From Collybia mongolica (Eukaryota > Basidiomycota > Agaricomycetes > Agaricales > Clitocybaceae), in the NCBI GenBank assembly GCA_013420905.1, contig JAAXNY010000017.1, forward strand, positions 62,001 through 126,000: a DNA stretch of 64,000 nt, written 5' to 3'. Every line of letters begins with the position of its first letter. Within the stretch, counting starts at the first letter, position 1. The notes beneath the pieces are model-generated. The model worked only from the letters and a program-made list of their open reading frames with translations. It was not told the DNA's origin and made no database searches. The translations under genes and the position numbers were made by a program. Below, piece after piece: positions 21,931 through 33,595 of this stretch.

Positions 21931-24900
21931 AAATTATATAAAATTTTTGTAATAATGCATGGTACACACCATGAACCCCAAAAAATGTGGTTACAGATTT
22001 GACCAGGATTAAACCGTTATTTTCTAACACCCTGAGGAAACCTCGGTTGGCTAAGACTAAGATGATATAGTAAATAAACCAGAACATGGTAAATAAGAAG
22101 ACTCGGAGTCATAGTGCTTACTTTATAGGAAATCCGCTAGATGAGTAATGTAACATCCACAAACACACTATAAATGCGGACACACATGACAGAAAAAAAA
22201 AAGGAGGTGACTCATAGTGTCTCGCTGATGATTGGAAAAGCCGGATTTACTCTGAGATTAAAGGTTTCAAAGATTAAGGCGACGGAAGGACAACGGAATG
22301 TATGACACAAATAATGGTGAAATCTGAAAAGTAGCGGGCTTTGTGGTGTCAGCGCGCTGGTGGGGTTATTATGTTGAATTTCCCAGCCCAAGCATTTACC
22401 GGTCACCATACTTGATGGGCTCATATTACATAAACCATTGATTCACCCACACTTTCCCTGATAAGACTCAAGATACCTTAATTCATTTGCATAATGTTTT
22501 TACCTTCCCTTGTTCTCACTAGCGCTGTTGGACATGACATACCCAACAATGGAGATTATACTAACAACAAAACATTTGACGATCTAAAAACAGGTATACA
22601 ACCTGACTCACATTGCCTGACCATGCCATCCATTGATCACCCCTCATCTCCTACAGTCGGGCTCTGGCCCATCACGGAGACAATTGGGAAGGTTGTGAAG
22701 ATCAGTGTGTGGGTCGGCTGTGGAGAAATCTTTGCTATCAAAACCTCATACAGGGTTATTAATGATGATGACTGCATAGCCAAAGTGATACACGGAGTAA
22801 AGCCAGGCACAAAGGTCAGTTTTCAAGCCAATCATGAGTGTCTGTTTCAGATCAGTGCTATATATCGCTGAATGGCTGAGGTATAGATCACGAGATCTTT
22901 GTTGGTATCTTTGGTACCATTACTGTTGACCCAGATGAACCACACTTGAAGAGCCTCAGCTTCCTTCTCTTCAATACCCACAGTGGTGAACTTTCTGTTA
23001 AAGGTATGTGATAGGTGTTGCATCATATTGCTCTTGAACTTAGAGCGCCAACCTTGTATAGGGCCACAGCCTAATACTTCAAGCAAGTCAGTAAAAGGTT
23101 TTGTATCCTTGGGACGCATCATAGGTTTTAGCAGAACTCTAAACTCCGATTGTAAGTAGTAGACAGTTGATTGCTCAATGATCTTACTGAACGTGGTTTC
23201 ATGTGTTACCAGATAGCTTAGCAAGTATCACAGTATATAGACTTATGTCGGGTGCTGGCAATATGTTCAAGGTCAAGGATGCCCCTGAGCAGGAAGGACA
23301 TCCTACCAATGCAATTCATTTGGAAGCCAAGTGTTGGCTCAGTACAACATAGTGGAATGGAAGAACTGCCTGTTGGCGTTTGATACAGCATGTGAACTAT
23401 CATTCCTCTCTACCTTGAGTGGTTGGTATTTATTGGCAAGATTGGATGTGTATTAGGTCTACTTAACCAAACATGGCTATTTTTCTTCATCCACAACTGC
23501 CTAGACAACAGCGTAGTGAAGAACTTATGCAGCATAAAGCCAGTATCCTGGGGAGATGTGAAAAATAGTAGCACTAATGCAACATAGCATAGTTCCTGGA
23601 ATACTACTGTGAATCCAAACACAAACTTTTCTCCTTATGGCGGACATATTTTTTTTACATGAAGACTCCTCAGAATTGTCACACTTGGATATACTTCTTG
23701 GGTAGCTTTCATGATTCCTGAATACGTGGAAGTGGCACATGCTGAATGTCCTTTATGTATGAGCAGAAAAATACATGCTATCAAACTAGAGTGGACGAGA
23801 TGATGGGGACAGATCAGGCGCCAACAACACCAAAAGTCTCTTGTCCCGCCTGGAACTTGTAGACTGAAAGAGTGTCAAGGCTACCTGAAGCAAGGTCTGA
23901 GCAGATATACGGAAATATGTACAATGATAAGCAAGACATACCATTGGTGCCCGTAGTTCTGCTAAAGGCAACCATCAATCCAAGAGACACGAAGCCCCTG
24001 ACATTCGCAGCAGCACCAGGAGGGAAGGTACCTTTAATAGCAGAGTAATCAGAAGAGAATAGCAGATGATGATACAAAAGTGTCAACAAACCAGAGGGGG
24101 CAAGGCTGCCATTGGTCTTGTCATAAATAAGGAAACCAAGCCACCTGAGAGTGGGCATATCATCATCATTGTCTTGAGATCTGTAAATGCCAACAAAGGC
24201 CCTGTTGTCATTGCCTGCAATGCACGTGGTTGTGATGAGCCCGAAGATTAATCTGGGGGCCAGTAGTTTTTTTTTTTTTTTTTTTTGGTCATATAATAAT
24301 ATTAAGCACATGTGGGTTTGACCCAGCTACATGCGGGCATAAACACCTATTACCACTAAGTAATCTGTAATGAGCCATCAGGGTGGAGCTGTACACTAAG
24401 TTGCTCTCCAGGTCATATTACAGGTCTAGACTGAGGATACCTGCAGTCCAATGGTATTGTACTGTACCATGTCTGAACCTCCCAATGCCTTAAAGGTTTG
24501 CCTTTGCTTGTCGGGGCATGGTCCCCTCCCTTCACGTTGGTACCCCGTTCCACTCCCCCCCTGGTATTTTCAGGGCATCCTGGAAACCCATTACTCCCCC
24601 CCAGTGTCAAAGATAAATGTCCAAGCTAAATGAACGACCTGTACCTCAAACCTGCTCCCCCTCTCCTGAATCCCCCCTATTACTTTCCCCCCTGTTCCAC
24701 ACCGCTCTCCCAAAGCGATGACTCCCCTCAAAATGAGGCTGCCAAATCCCACCATTGGTCAATAAACTGGCATTCTCCCCAAGAGGTGTGCTCTGTGCAG
24801 GGACAGTAGCTGATCAGGGGCCAGACCCCTTCCTCCTTTTGTGTTTGGGTGTAATGGTTAAGCGAGTACGAATAAATCGTCGAGAATGTTGGCAGTGACG

Positions 24901-25320
24901 CTCCCTAAGGATCTGCGCAAAGCAGAGTACTAGAGTTGTGGTGTCCTCATGTGGCCTGGTAGTTGATGAGGTGGATGTGAACGGATTAGTGAAGCCCCCA
25001 GTACAGGCAAGATGAGATGACCCTGCAGATAGTCAGGATCAGCTCTGATAAGTTAAAAATTTGGATATGGTATAAAAGGATGGTGGCCCAGGCCGAAAGA
25101 GTGGTCTGATGAAAGGCAATGTCGATTAGGGATGAGGTGTTAGGTAGTTTAGGGACGACCTAGTGCAGGAGGGACGAATTCCCATGGTCGGATGGTGGTG
25201 GTAAAAGATTAAGAAGTGTCGGCTCAGTCAATACTCACCTTGCAAGTGAAGTGTGTTGACATGAGATTTTTCCGCCTTGTGGATGTCCTCATCGTCTGAC
25301 AGGCCATGAATGGGAGGTTC
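21931..25320. other. Gene-poor repeat-like region
   Basis: Only unrecognised short open frames occur here. Examples are a 125-aa plus-strand frame (22,494-22,871), a 125-aa minus frame (22,847-23,224) containing EAEALQVWFIWVNSNG, and a 165-aa minus frame (23,814-24,311) containing MPTLRWLGFLIYD. None has a convincing start, splice pattern or family match. A run of about 19 T residues at about 24,268-24,287 could be the reverse-oriented poly(A) tail of a retroposed sequence or a simple homopolymer. I treat the whole stretch as degraded repeats. Confidence 0.45.
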
Positions 25321-25331
25321 GAGTCTATAGG

Positions 25332-25507
25332 TGTTAGATTTAGAATCACGTGACTTCTTGTCTCACGTGCTCAATGCCACATCACCAAGCCACCTACATA
25401 GACTAGACTTAACTTAACTGTTGCCAATACAACTGTTGTGGTCATTCTGGTGCTTCATCTGGACACTTCTGGAACTTCTCTCTTCTTTGGTCTTTCTCAT
25501 TCTAACA
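25332..25507. mobile_element. Solo LTR (176 bp) with 5-bp target duplication
   Basis: The element begins TGTTAGATTTAG and ends CATTCTAACA, so its ends form the inverted repeat TGTTAGA...TCTAACA that is typical of LTRs (TG...CA). It is flanked directly by ATAGG on the left (25,327-25,331) and ATAGG on the right (25,508-25,512), a perfect 5-bp target-site duplication. Nothing internal codes for gag or pol, so this is a solo LTR left by recombination between the two LTRs of a Ty1/copia- or gypsy-type element. The short length suggests copia-like. No second copy was found in the window. Confidence 0.85.
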
Positions 25508-25512
25508 ATAGG

Positions 25513-26900
25513 TTGCAATAGATGCTAGGGTTTCTTGTATCACAAGAAATCCACCATTCAGTCAAATAATAGAACGGTCAACTGTCTAATTACCTACCAT
25601 TAAGAGATCCGCTAAATCCTATGGGTCTGCCCCAAGGATATAAAATCTTCTACTGTCCTGCTCATAGGAGAATCAGACTTTGCAGGCTGTGGCCCTAGAA
25701 GGGGCGACATGGTAGCTGAGGAAATGATACAGCAATGCATCTCACACACCCTCAACTAGAAGTTCATCACTGCAGGTATTGAACATAAGAAAACCAAGGT
25801 GCTTCAAGCTCGGTTCATTGGAGTCGTCATCACTAACCCCACCAAAAATACCAACAAAAACCACGTCGCCTATACTTTTATAATCGAGAACAAATCTAGA
25901 AGTGTACATAGCACTGCCAACCTCTGTATGGTTTCTTTTCTTACCTTTCTCGTTCTATGATCTACAACATCTCTTAGCCATGGCTTCTCGGACTAACTAG
26001 GATAGTCATTTTCTATCTTGTTTAATTTACTCTCAAAGTAAGGGCCACCTGAGGTGGCCTCAGTCGTCTCCCACCCCGCTTCACGTGACTGAATCTGAGG
26101 TGAGCCCAATCTAGTTACTTACTTATCTTCTTACTGATTACCTTTAGCTCTCCTATTTGTGAATTCACTACAATCCATGTACTGATCTTCACAATTTTCT
26201 TGATACTATCGTAAACGGTAAAGTCAACACAATCAGCGGATATCACGATTATGTACGTAGTGACGTAATACTAAAATTGGTTATTATGCCTTCTTTGAGG
26301 TCGTCGAACACTTTGTTTCCATCGGATACATGTTTAACAGCTATGGTGCACACAAATGAAGGTATCATCGTTGTATGAATAAAGTATGTAAGGAAGCAGC
26401 TTGGATCCAAAGTAGGATGGTGGTGAAAAGGCTCCAGTGGTTCTGCTTTATGTGTAAGTGAATTCATCAATAACTAAATATTTCACAGGGACATCGGAGA
26501 AATTGCTACAACAGTCAACCGATGACGGACTTATACCTACATTGTCCAGAAGCGATGGCTGGAAGTGCTGAAAAGAGTACTTTCGATTGGGGTCGTGACC
26601 ACAAAACCAGAACTACTCTATGCCCTAATCTCGTGAGACGTAGAGAAGGTACAACTGTCCAAAAGCTCAGCGCTCACAGGTGGGCAGTAGCTTATTCTTG
26701 TCCAAGCTGTTCTCCGACATTCGCTCTAACAGCGTTATGTAAAAGACAAAGCCTGTTCACTCAATACCCCAATGAGAACGTGTGCGATGTCAGGAAGTTG
26801 ATTTGGCCAGAGATTCTACAAATTTAATGATACATGTGGTGAATTAGAAAATTTTACATAGAATGGGATACTTGATGAGAAGCACGCCTGTTTTCTGAGT
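25513..26900. other. Gene-poor stretch between solo LTR and Egt1-like gene
   Basis: No gene is supported. Short frames at 26,249-26,470 (minus) and 26,522-26,827 (plus) show no recognisable motifs. It should contain the 3' UTR and terminator of the Egt1-like gene at its right edge. Confidence 0.4.
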
Positions 26901-29265
26901 TTATAGATCATACACAACCCGTCCACCAACCCATGGGTAGGGATAGTTATGCTGGTAGAAGTTTCTGACGGTCCTCCGACCTGCAAGTCGGGGGATGGTT
27001 GCGTACGAGGCTCCCAGCTAAAAGAGAAACGTAATATCAAGATCAGTGTATGAGTACACGCTTGTAAAAACGCACCACAACTTGGTGTTTGCCGTCAAAG
27101 AAATCAGTAGAATACCTACAAGACATATGAGTGAGGTCACGCCCTAAATCATAGATTTTTTCAACGAACCCTGTGAATAAGTTGGTTGGTGAAAGCCCCT
27201 CATGGTTGTCCAGCTTTGTGGATGTCCACTCCCAGACGCCACCATTCGATCCCTTACCACAGTTCTCAGCAAGTCCTGTCGTCGGGCTGGTTATAAAATA
27301 ATTGTCAGTGGGCATTAGAATTGGATGAGAATGGTGACTCACGGAACGGGATGCCAATTTCTAAACCCGATGTTGCCGCCGCCTTCATGGCCAACATCAT
27401 AAGTGTCCAAGAACAACCTCAGCTCAGGCTCCGTCGGGAGACGGCCTCCCTTGGAGCTCGCATACGCCATAAGATGGTCATACGATGTCAGAACAGGCCA
27501 ATGATGTGCGATCTCCATCGACACAGGTCCGTACATAGTGCGGACCTAAGAAAGTACACACATTCATCAGCATTAATCAAACGGCGGGCTCGAGATGCAA
27601 TTATATATACCTTGATTTGCCCGTCTTCCTCAACCCAGCTTCCTGGCATACCCAGCTTGGTGGCACCCGTGTCCCTCCAGAAGACCTCAAAATCCCGGTT
27701 ACTCACAGGACGCCAGTCAACGCGGAAAGCAACCTCGGCTGTCCGCTCTGGACTTTCGTTGTCCCAACCAAAGACGTGGCCTTCCACGTCCTCGGCAATG
27801 CCTTCTTTCTTGTCGTCACCTTCAGAATCATTGTGTCCGAGGGTGATGCTTACAGGACTGAGAGTGACTGTCGACGACGGTGGTGCGGGATTATTGTTCC
27901 ATTGCTGGGCAAGTAACTCCCAAGGAGGCGAGGAGAATCCAGGTGGGGGAAGAGTCCCGGTCCCAGCGCGTTGAATCAACATATAGAGTAATGTCTGCGA
28001 TCGTGTGAACAATGATAAAGTCCCATTGCGGTTAAGCATACCTCGACGTGGAAGCCTTCATGTTCAAGGGTCATGACCAATGTTCGCGCGATGTTTCTGG
28101 TAAGTACCCGTTTTCCGCTTTGGAGCTCATCATAGAGTTGGAAAAGCCTTGCTCGCACACGATCACGGAAGCCCATGATAGATTCGAGGGTTGGCCAGTC
28201 TTCGTCTGCTTCTGGGACCTCCGAATGGTTCTGAAGAGTAAGTGAAAAGTCAGCCGAGGTAACTACAATAGCATGAAAAACATACATGACAGTGATCAGG
28301 ATCGTCAACATGGGGGTCAATGCCACGCTGTAGCTTCGATATCAGAAGGCGACCATGGCTGTGATCTGGGTGACTTACCTCAAATATGTTCCAAAAATGC
28401 TTCGGTTCACTTGGTCCTCCTCCAATGGACTTCGAGATAAGCATATCCAAGAAACTACGACAACATGAGTTTGATATTGCTGGCGAGACGGGAACAGTAC
28501 CCACGTAGGGATGTGGCCAATGTAGAACAGACATTTGTGGCGAAGGTCAATGGGTTTCTGGTGGAGCATTTCCTGAGGAATCATCTTAAGAGTGATCATG
28601 TCCCACGCAGACCATAGCGTCTTCCACTCTTCAACAGTTGGAATGTTCCCTTGGGTTGCTAATGACGAGACGAGGGAGGTGCTAAATGCGGGTGTACGCG
28701 ACAATGGGGTAAACATGAAAGTGGGTTGTTCAAGAAGATGGAGCACATGTGTTCCATCGCTGGTCGCAAGAGAGCTGATGGCACGAAGGGAAGAGCTTGA
28801 GAATATATGAAGATGTTGAGCAATTCCCGTGAAAAGAGGACGCTGTTGAATGGTCGTTAGATCTGCCCAGGTCCCGTCACGCCGAGGATTACTTACACTA
28901 CAATCAAGCTCTTCGAGAGGTGAGCCTCTCGAGGCGATCATGTACTCAGTATCTACCCCTCCGAAATGAATGGTCTGCTTGTTCCAACCCTCAAAGACTG
29001 GTGTCGGCTGAGAACTATTGACACTGAGGGGGACATACAATCCCAGTCGATTCTCAGCAGAATGTTTGATAAAGATAGCTTTCAGAACGTCTGGTGTGAT
29101 AGAAAGGGAGGAGAGGCAAATGTAGGTGTTGGGAAAGTGCGAGTCAAGTAAGGACTTGTCTTGGGATTTGTCCGAGACAATGGAGGAGGGGGTGGTGGCT
29201 CGGGACCCTTGACGGTCAAAAACCGATTCATAAGATGATGAAGACGAGGATCCGGGGGAGGACAT
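26901..29265 (-). CDS. Egt1/EgtB-like sulfoxide synthase, no methyltransferase domain
   Basis: A 624-aa protein from ten exons (29265-28897, 28842-28505, 28454-28379, 28327-28286, 28230-28042, 27994-27611, 27545-27343, 27286-27170, 27115-27076, 27017-26901), all in frame. After a Ser-rich leader and a segment ending near GGVDTEYMIASRGSPLEELD comes a DinB-type iron-binding domain with IGHIPTFLD (His about 233) and the HX3HXE motif HEGFHVE (about 332-338). A formylglycine-generating-enzyme-type domain covers about 380-624: GWDNESPERTAEV, WPVLTSYDHLMAYASSKGGR, GFRNWHPVP, GGVWEWTST, and RRTVRNFYQHNYPYPWVGGR at the end. This is the module pair of fungal Egt1, which couples hercynine to cysteine in ergothioneine synthesis. 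Canonical Egt1 (about 800-880 aa) also has an N-terminal hercynine-forming methyltransferase, which is missing here. It may be an EgtB-like paralogue or a truncated Egt1. Confidence 0.8.
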
Positions 29266-31152
29266 GGTTGATTTGAAGGGGAAATTTCTCAGACTCGTTC
29301 CAAATGTTAAAGATGTGAGTGCGAAGAGAGGGTGGAAAACACCAATTTTTATAGGAATCCGTAACCTAATAACACGTACAAAGCAACAAGGCCAGCCCCT
29401 ACGACTCTCACCCCAAAGGAGACAGGCAGGTTCCGTTTGTTCACCCCAAATATGCACCCACCCTGACGGGCCAAGACATCAAATGACTGGGTATTCGGGA
29501 GTCCACGTAACAATCGAGCTTATCAAATTCCTAGAAGTGGTCGAAATATGATGAAAATGTCGGACCTTGAGCTCCATTCCTGAGGTAAACAGCATCCAGA
29601 CCGTGGTACGTAGAAGATGTAGCTTGTATTCAGCTTCCTACCCCGAGTCAAAACAAAGAGTCCATCAGAAGGTTGCGAATTGCGAAAAATGAGGTAGGGG
29701 TGCGATCCCAGACGCTCCATAAATGAATCACGCGGTCCATGCCGACAAGGACGAAGATCCGAATACCCGCGGTCTAGCCAAGGTCCGTAGCGATGGTGAA
29801 CCACACATGACGTATACTTGAACCCTCTGAACCCTCTAGCCACTCCATAGGTGCGCACGGATACCTCGAATATCCTATAGGATGAAAATTGACCTCTATA
29901 AAATCCTCTGAATATGAAGTGTTTCTTGATTACAAAGTTGCGGCGTTAAAACTCCGGAGGCTTAAGGTTCTTGAAGGACGTGTATGACCATCGCAGTAGA
30001 TCAGGCGCTCGAAAAACACAGCAAAAGCCGAAGAACAGCAGCAGAAGACATTCGGTAGGCGTTGGTGCAGGAAGATTCAAACACGAAAGCTTTCAGGTCT
30101 TTTTTCACTATTTCTACTCTGCCTTCAAACTCAGACGATGGTGTGCTATGGCGTGCTTGTGGTCACGTGCAGACCAGTCATCTGTTTTCGGACATAAGTC
30201 AGATTCGGAAGCGTCACGTCCCTGAAAACGCGATATTCCGACAGTCTCTCACGCTATAGGCTGGTACTAACTCCCTCCTGTATGACCAGATTGTTCACGC
30301 ACTGGTTGCAGTGCAACAACGAAGCCATCAATGGCCCAGGATATATACCCGGTATACTCAGTTAAAACCTTGTGGGGACTTACGACATACCTTCAGACGC
30401 GCCACCCTACTCTAGGTTGCATGCGCACCTATTAGGCGAACAGAAAATCTGGCAAAAGACGAATGGTGACTATCCAAGGACTTATACACTATAATAACGC
30501 ATTTTTTACGTCCGATCGCGGAACTCCTCTATTCTACAACTCTTGAACAATTTCCGAACTACTTCTGACATCGAACACATTCTAACCTCTTTCCCTCACG
30601 AAACGGCAGCGGAAGTTAGGACCTAATTGTAGACCTCTCGGCGAAACTACCTCCTGCATCAATCCAATTCGTTTGGTTTATCGAGGGATACAAAACTATA
30701 CCCTATAACATAAGCCCGACCCCCCGTAATTGATTCGTTCCCAGAAGCTTGGACTTAACAGAAGTACACTCAAATCTTCCATAGATGGCCAGATCAGCAA
30801 TACGACATTCGCAACCCTATGTCTGGCGTGGGTGGCAACCTGGCCTTAGCAGTATGCGCGCGCAACAGCAACACTTGCCCACATCAACTCTACGGTGGCG
30901 TACCCAACCCGGTAAACCCGCATTTTCGTTAGCTCGATTCTAGGAGACCCCGCAGACCAGGCCTGTGGGGTCGACACGAAATGAGACGCTGAAAAACAAT
31001 CTTAGGACTCCTCGGTGGGTCGATAAGAAAATGAGCATTGTGTGGGGTAGTAGTACCGATCTCCCATAGATCCCTATATAGCTCAGTGCTTTATATAGCT
31101 GCGGCCTAGTACAAAGTTATTCTTATTAGAGATAAAACCTTCCTCAAATGCA
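29266..31152. other. No supported gene
   Basis: About 1.9 kb upstream of the Egt1-like gene on the minus strand. It includes that gene's promoter and then sequence with frequent stops in all frames. A 111-aa minus frame (29,523-29,858) shows no recognisable feature. A short 5'-side TATA-like word (TTTTTATAGG) occurs at about 29,346-29,355, about 80 bp upstream of the Egt1-like ATG. Confidence 0.4.
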
Positions 31153-32060
31153 CTACGGTGACATGGGGCTTGGGTGGTAAAGTTCAATACTGATCCCCTT
31201 TTGACGCGCTGCACCGCAAATCCCGCTCCGCAGCTCCGCGCTCCAGCCCGAAAACCCAGAGTGTATAAGTCGTATTGTGTGCCAAGTAGTGAGTTGCACG
31301 ACTTCGAGAATCTTATCAACGTCAATTTGACAAGGGGTCACAAGCTCAAGGTATATCATATTTGGCAATGCTGCTCCGTGCGCGCGCGCTGGAATGCACC
31401 CCGGTTTTACCGTAACGGCGAGTAAGCCGGCAAGATTGGGGCCCTCGATGAAGGCATAATGCGAGGAACCCATCTTGTGGATAACACCGCCGAAAATATA
31501 TTCTTCGTCTTCAGCATCGCGGGACACGATACACCCCTTTAGGATAATATTTCTGATAGTTGAAGGGGCCTGGGAGAGAAAGGAGAGAAGATGTCGATTT
31601 GATAGACCATGTGAGATGTGTAATTCAATGCTGTTCAGAGCTGGCCGAGAGGGAGAGATAAATTGCAAGAGTCAAGTCTCAATAATCTGCATTCTGCAGA
31701 TATAGGTTTTTTATCTTGCAGTCATGAGCTGGGTGTGCATCAGGCTGGCGAAGATGTAAGTCTAGTGAAAACATCGATCTCGTCGAACCGGTGGCTTACC
31801 TCTGATATTTTGTGTTTCCTCCCACTTCATATTTTACATAGATCTATCAGATTCCTGTGTAGAACGTTGGAATTATTTTAAGTGCATCCAGCACTGGGTC
31901 AAAGAGACACTCGACCTTTATGTTGACTGATATGAAGTATCCGAAGGTTTTTCCAGTGAGGTAGGATCTTTATGATATCCGAAATTTTGAGGTGACATCC
32001 TAGTGTTGGCCGAGTGGAATCCAGATCAGCCAATGCTGCAACAGGAACGTTGAAAGTCAT
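31153..32060 (-). pseudogene. F-box/LRR-like protein fragment
   Basis: The clearest part is a 171-aa frame (31,668-31,153) with leucine-rich-repeat-like spacing: LNSIELHISHGLSNRHLLSF, TIRNIILKGC, NMIYLELVTPCQ and WHTIRLIHSGFSG. Upstream on the same strand another frame reads ISDIIKILPHWKNLRILHIS (about 31,920-31,990), again LRR-like. Stops and frame changes separate the two and no simple splice solution was found. Agaricomycetes carry many F-box/LRR proteins of this look. It may be a decayed copy or a multi-exon gene I could not model. Confidence 0.4.
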
Positions 32061-33590
32061 TGGATCGTTTATCATGCTATGCCAGAAAAAGCCGAAATTA
32101 CCGTCAAAAGGGGCTCCACAAGGGGTGGATCCATGGAAAATACGTTAAGTGCCTTCACAGAGGTCACCATGGTCAGAATACCCATGTGAGCCTCACGAAG
32201 ATGGTAAGGTCGTTTGCTATCACCGACCACACGTTAGTCCCATGGGCTAAAGCTCTTGACAAGTTTTGCTTTTTCTGGCTTCTTCCTAAGTGCCTGATAG
32301 ACCGAACTCGCGGGGCCTCTCATTGACAGCTAGGGCCCCCAAACCTTGATAACGATAGAAGTGAGGAGCAGAGTCCTGATTCTTTCCCCCTAAATGCATG
32401 ATAAGCGATGCGCCGATTGACTTCAAAGGGAAGGTTAGGAAATGAACGACGTTTGCCGAGGGGCAGAATATGAATACAGTGAATAGGTGTACCTTAAGAT
32501 TATTGTAAGAGCATCCCTGTCACGGTAGGTTGTGAAATTCCTGCGAAAGAGTGATTGCTACTCAGTCGAAGTACGGATATTGTAGATCGCTGCGCAGGCG
32601 CAAACAGTGTAGTATGGTAATATACAACATGCAAAGGTCTCTGGGTTGAAAAACCTGTATGCCGTAATGTTAACCCCACTGACGACCAGTTGCTTGTGTC
32701 GATAATTCGAGGATGACAGTACAGAGTGGCAAAATGTACTCATGTTCGATTCGAGTAGTTTCTTACTCTATTCCTTGGCATTCTCAAGGCAAGCCAAAGT
32801 GATTCGGTAGCTTGGTTCCTTTGGCTCAGAAGGCTCCTTTGACATCCTAAACAAGAGGGAAAAGTGATTGCGCTGAAAGTAAGGGTTTTCGGGCCAATCC
32901 TGGATCCTCCAGAAAGAATGTATTGGTTCATTTGAACCGAATTTTTGTCTGCAATAGTAGCAACAACTTATTGCTTTGTTCATCTCTTCTGTAACCTCGG
33001 CAATGATGAGCGTCCGTACTCCAGAGAAGGCGGTGTGTGCGCCTGCATCTAAAACAACAGAAACGATACAGATCTCACCATTCAAAACATCTATGGGGCC
33101 ACCGTATACCGGATAGCTCATCCAGTGTCGACCCTGCATGTACTATCATATTCAATGGTGGCAGGACATGCCGAATCTCCCTGCTGAGCCTTCTTGTCAT
33201 CCAACATGTTGGTTTGCAGTTGCCGCGATACGATGGGGCTCACACCCAGAGTTTGGATGAAGTTTGATGCCAAGATGGAGGTACTTACTAGTTATGCCAA
33301 AAGCGTCTTTGAAATCGTGAAGAAATGGGTGCGACTGTCGCGGTACTCGATGTTGATGCTTGGCTCGGACGGACACAGGCTCCGAGTCACTCCAATAGAC
33401 TAATCTTGATCCGGCCCAACCGTTGAAGTTCACCAGATGACCGATTGGTATGCTGTAAGTTGAATTTTTCCATCGACATTTGACAGTATGCTCTACCGCG
33501 CTTCCATTTATACCGGCATAGTCGGACCCAACTATCTCCAAACTCCCACCATAATGGAATTTACCCCAGGCGGAATCTTTTCGGCCGAAC
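32061..33590. other. Unrecognised sequence
   Basis: Two minus-strand frames (32,768-33,139, 123 aa, and 33,197-33,541, 114 aa) are somewhat longer than background and adjacent. They could belong to one unrecognised or decayed gene, but no shared frame, domain or convincing intron was found. Nothing else is supported. Confidence 0.3.
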
Positions 33591-33595
33591 GCTAG

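Noticed and set aside
24268..24287. Poly-T as tail of an inserted LINE
   Set aside because: No coding remnants or target duplication could be found beside it; a homopolymer is enough.
25310..25330. GGTTCGAGTC resembling a tRNA B box next to the solo LTR
   Set aside because: The bases on either side cannot form a T-stem and no acceptor stem is present.
25621..25645. GGTCTGCCCCAAGG could encode GLPQG of a LINE reverse transcriptase
   Set aside because: Flanking translation shows no other reverse-transcriptase motif.
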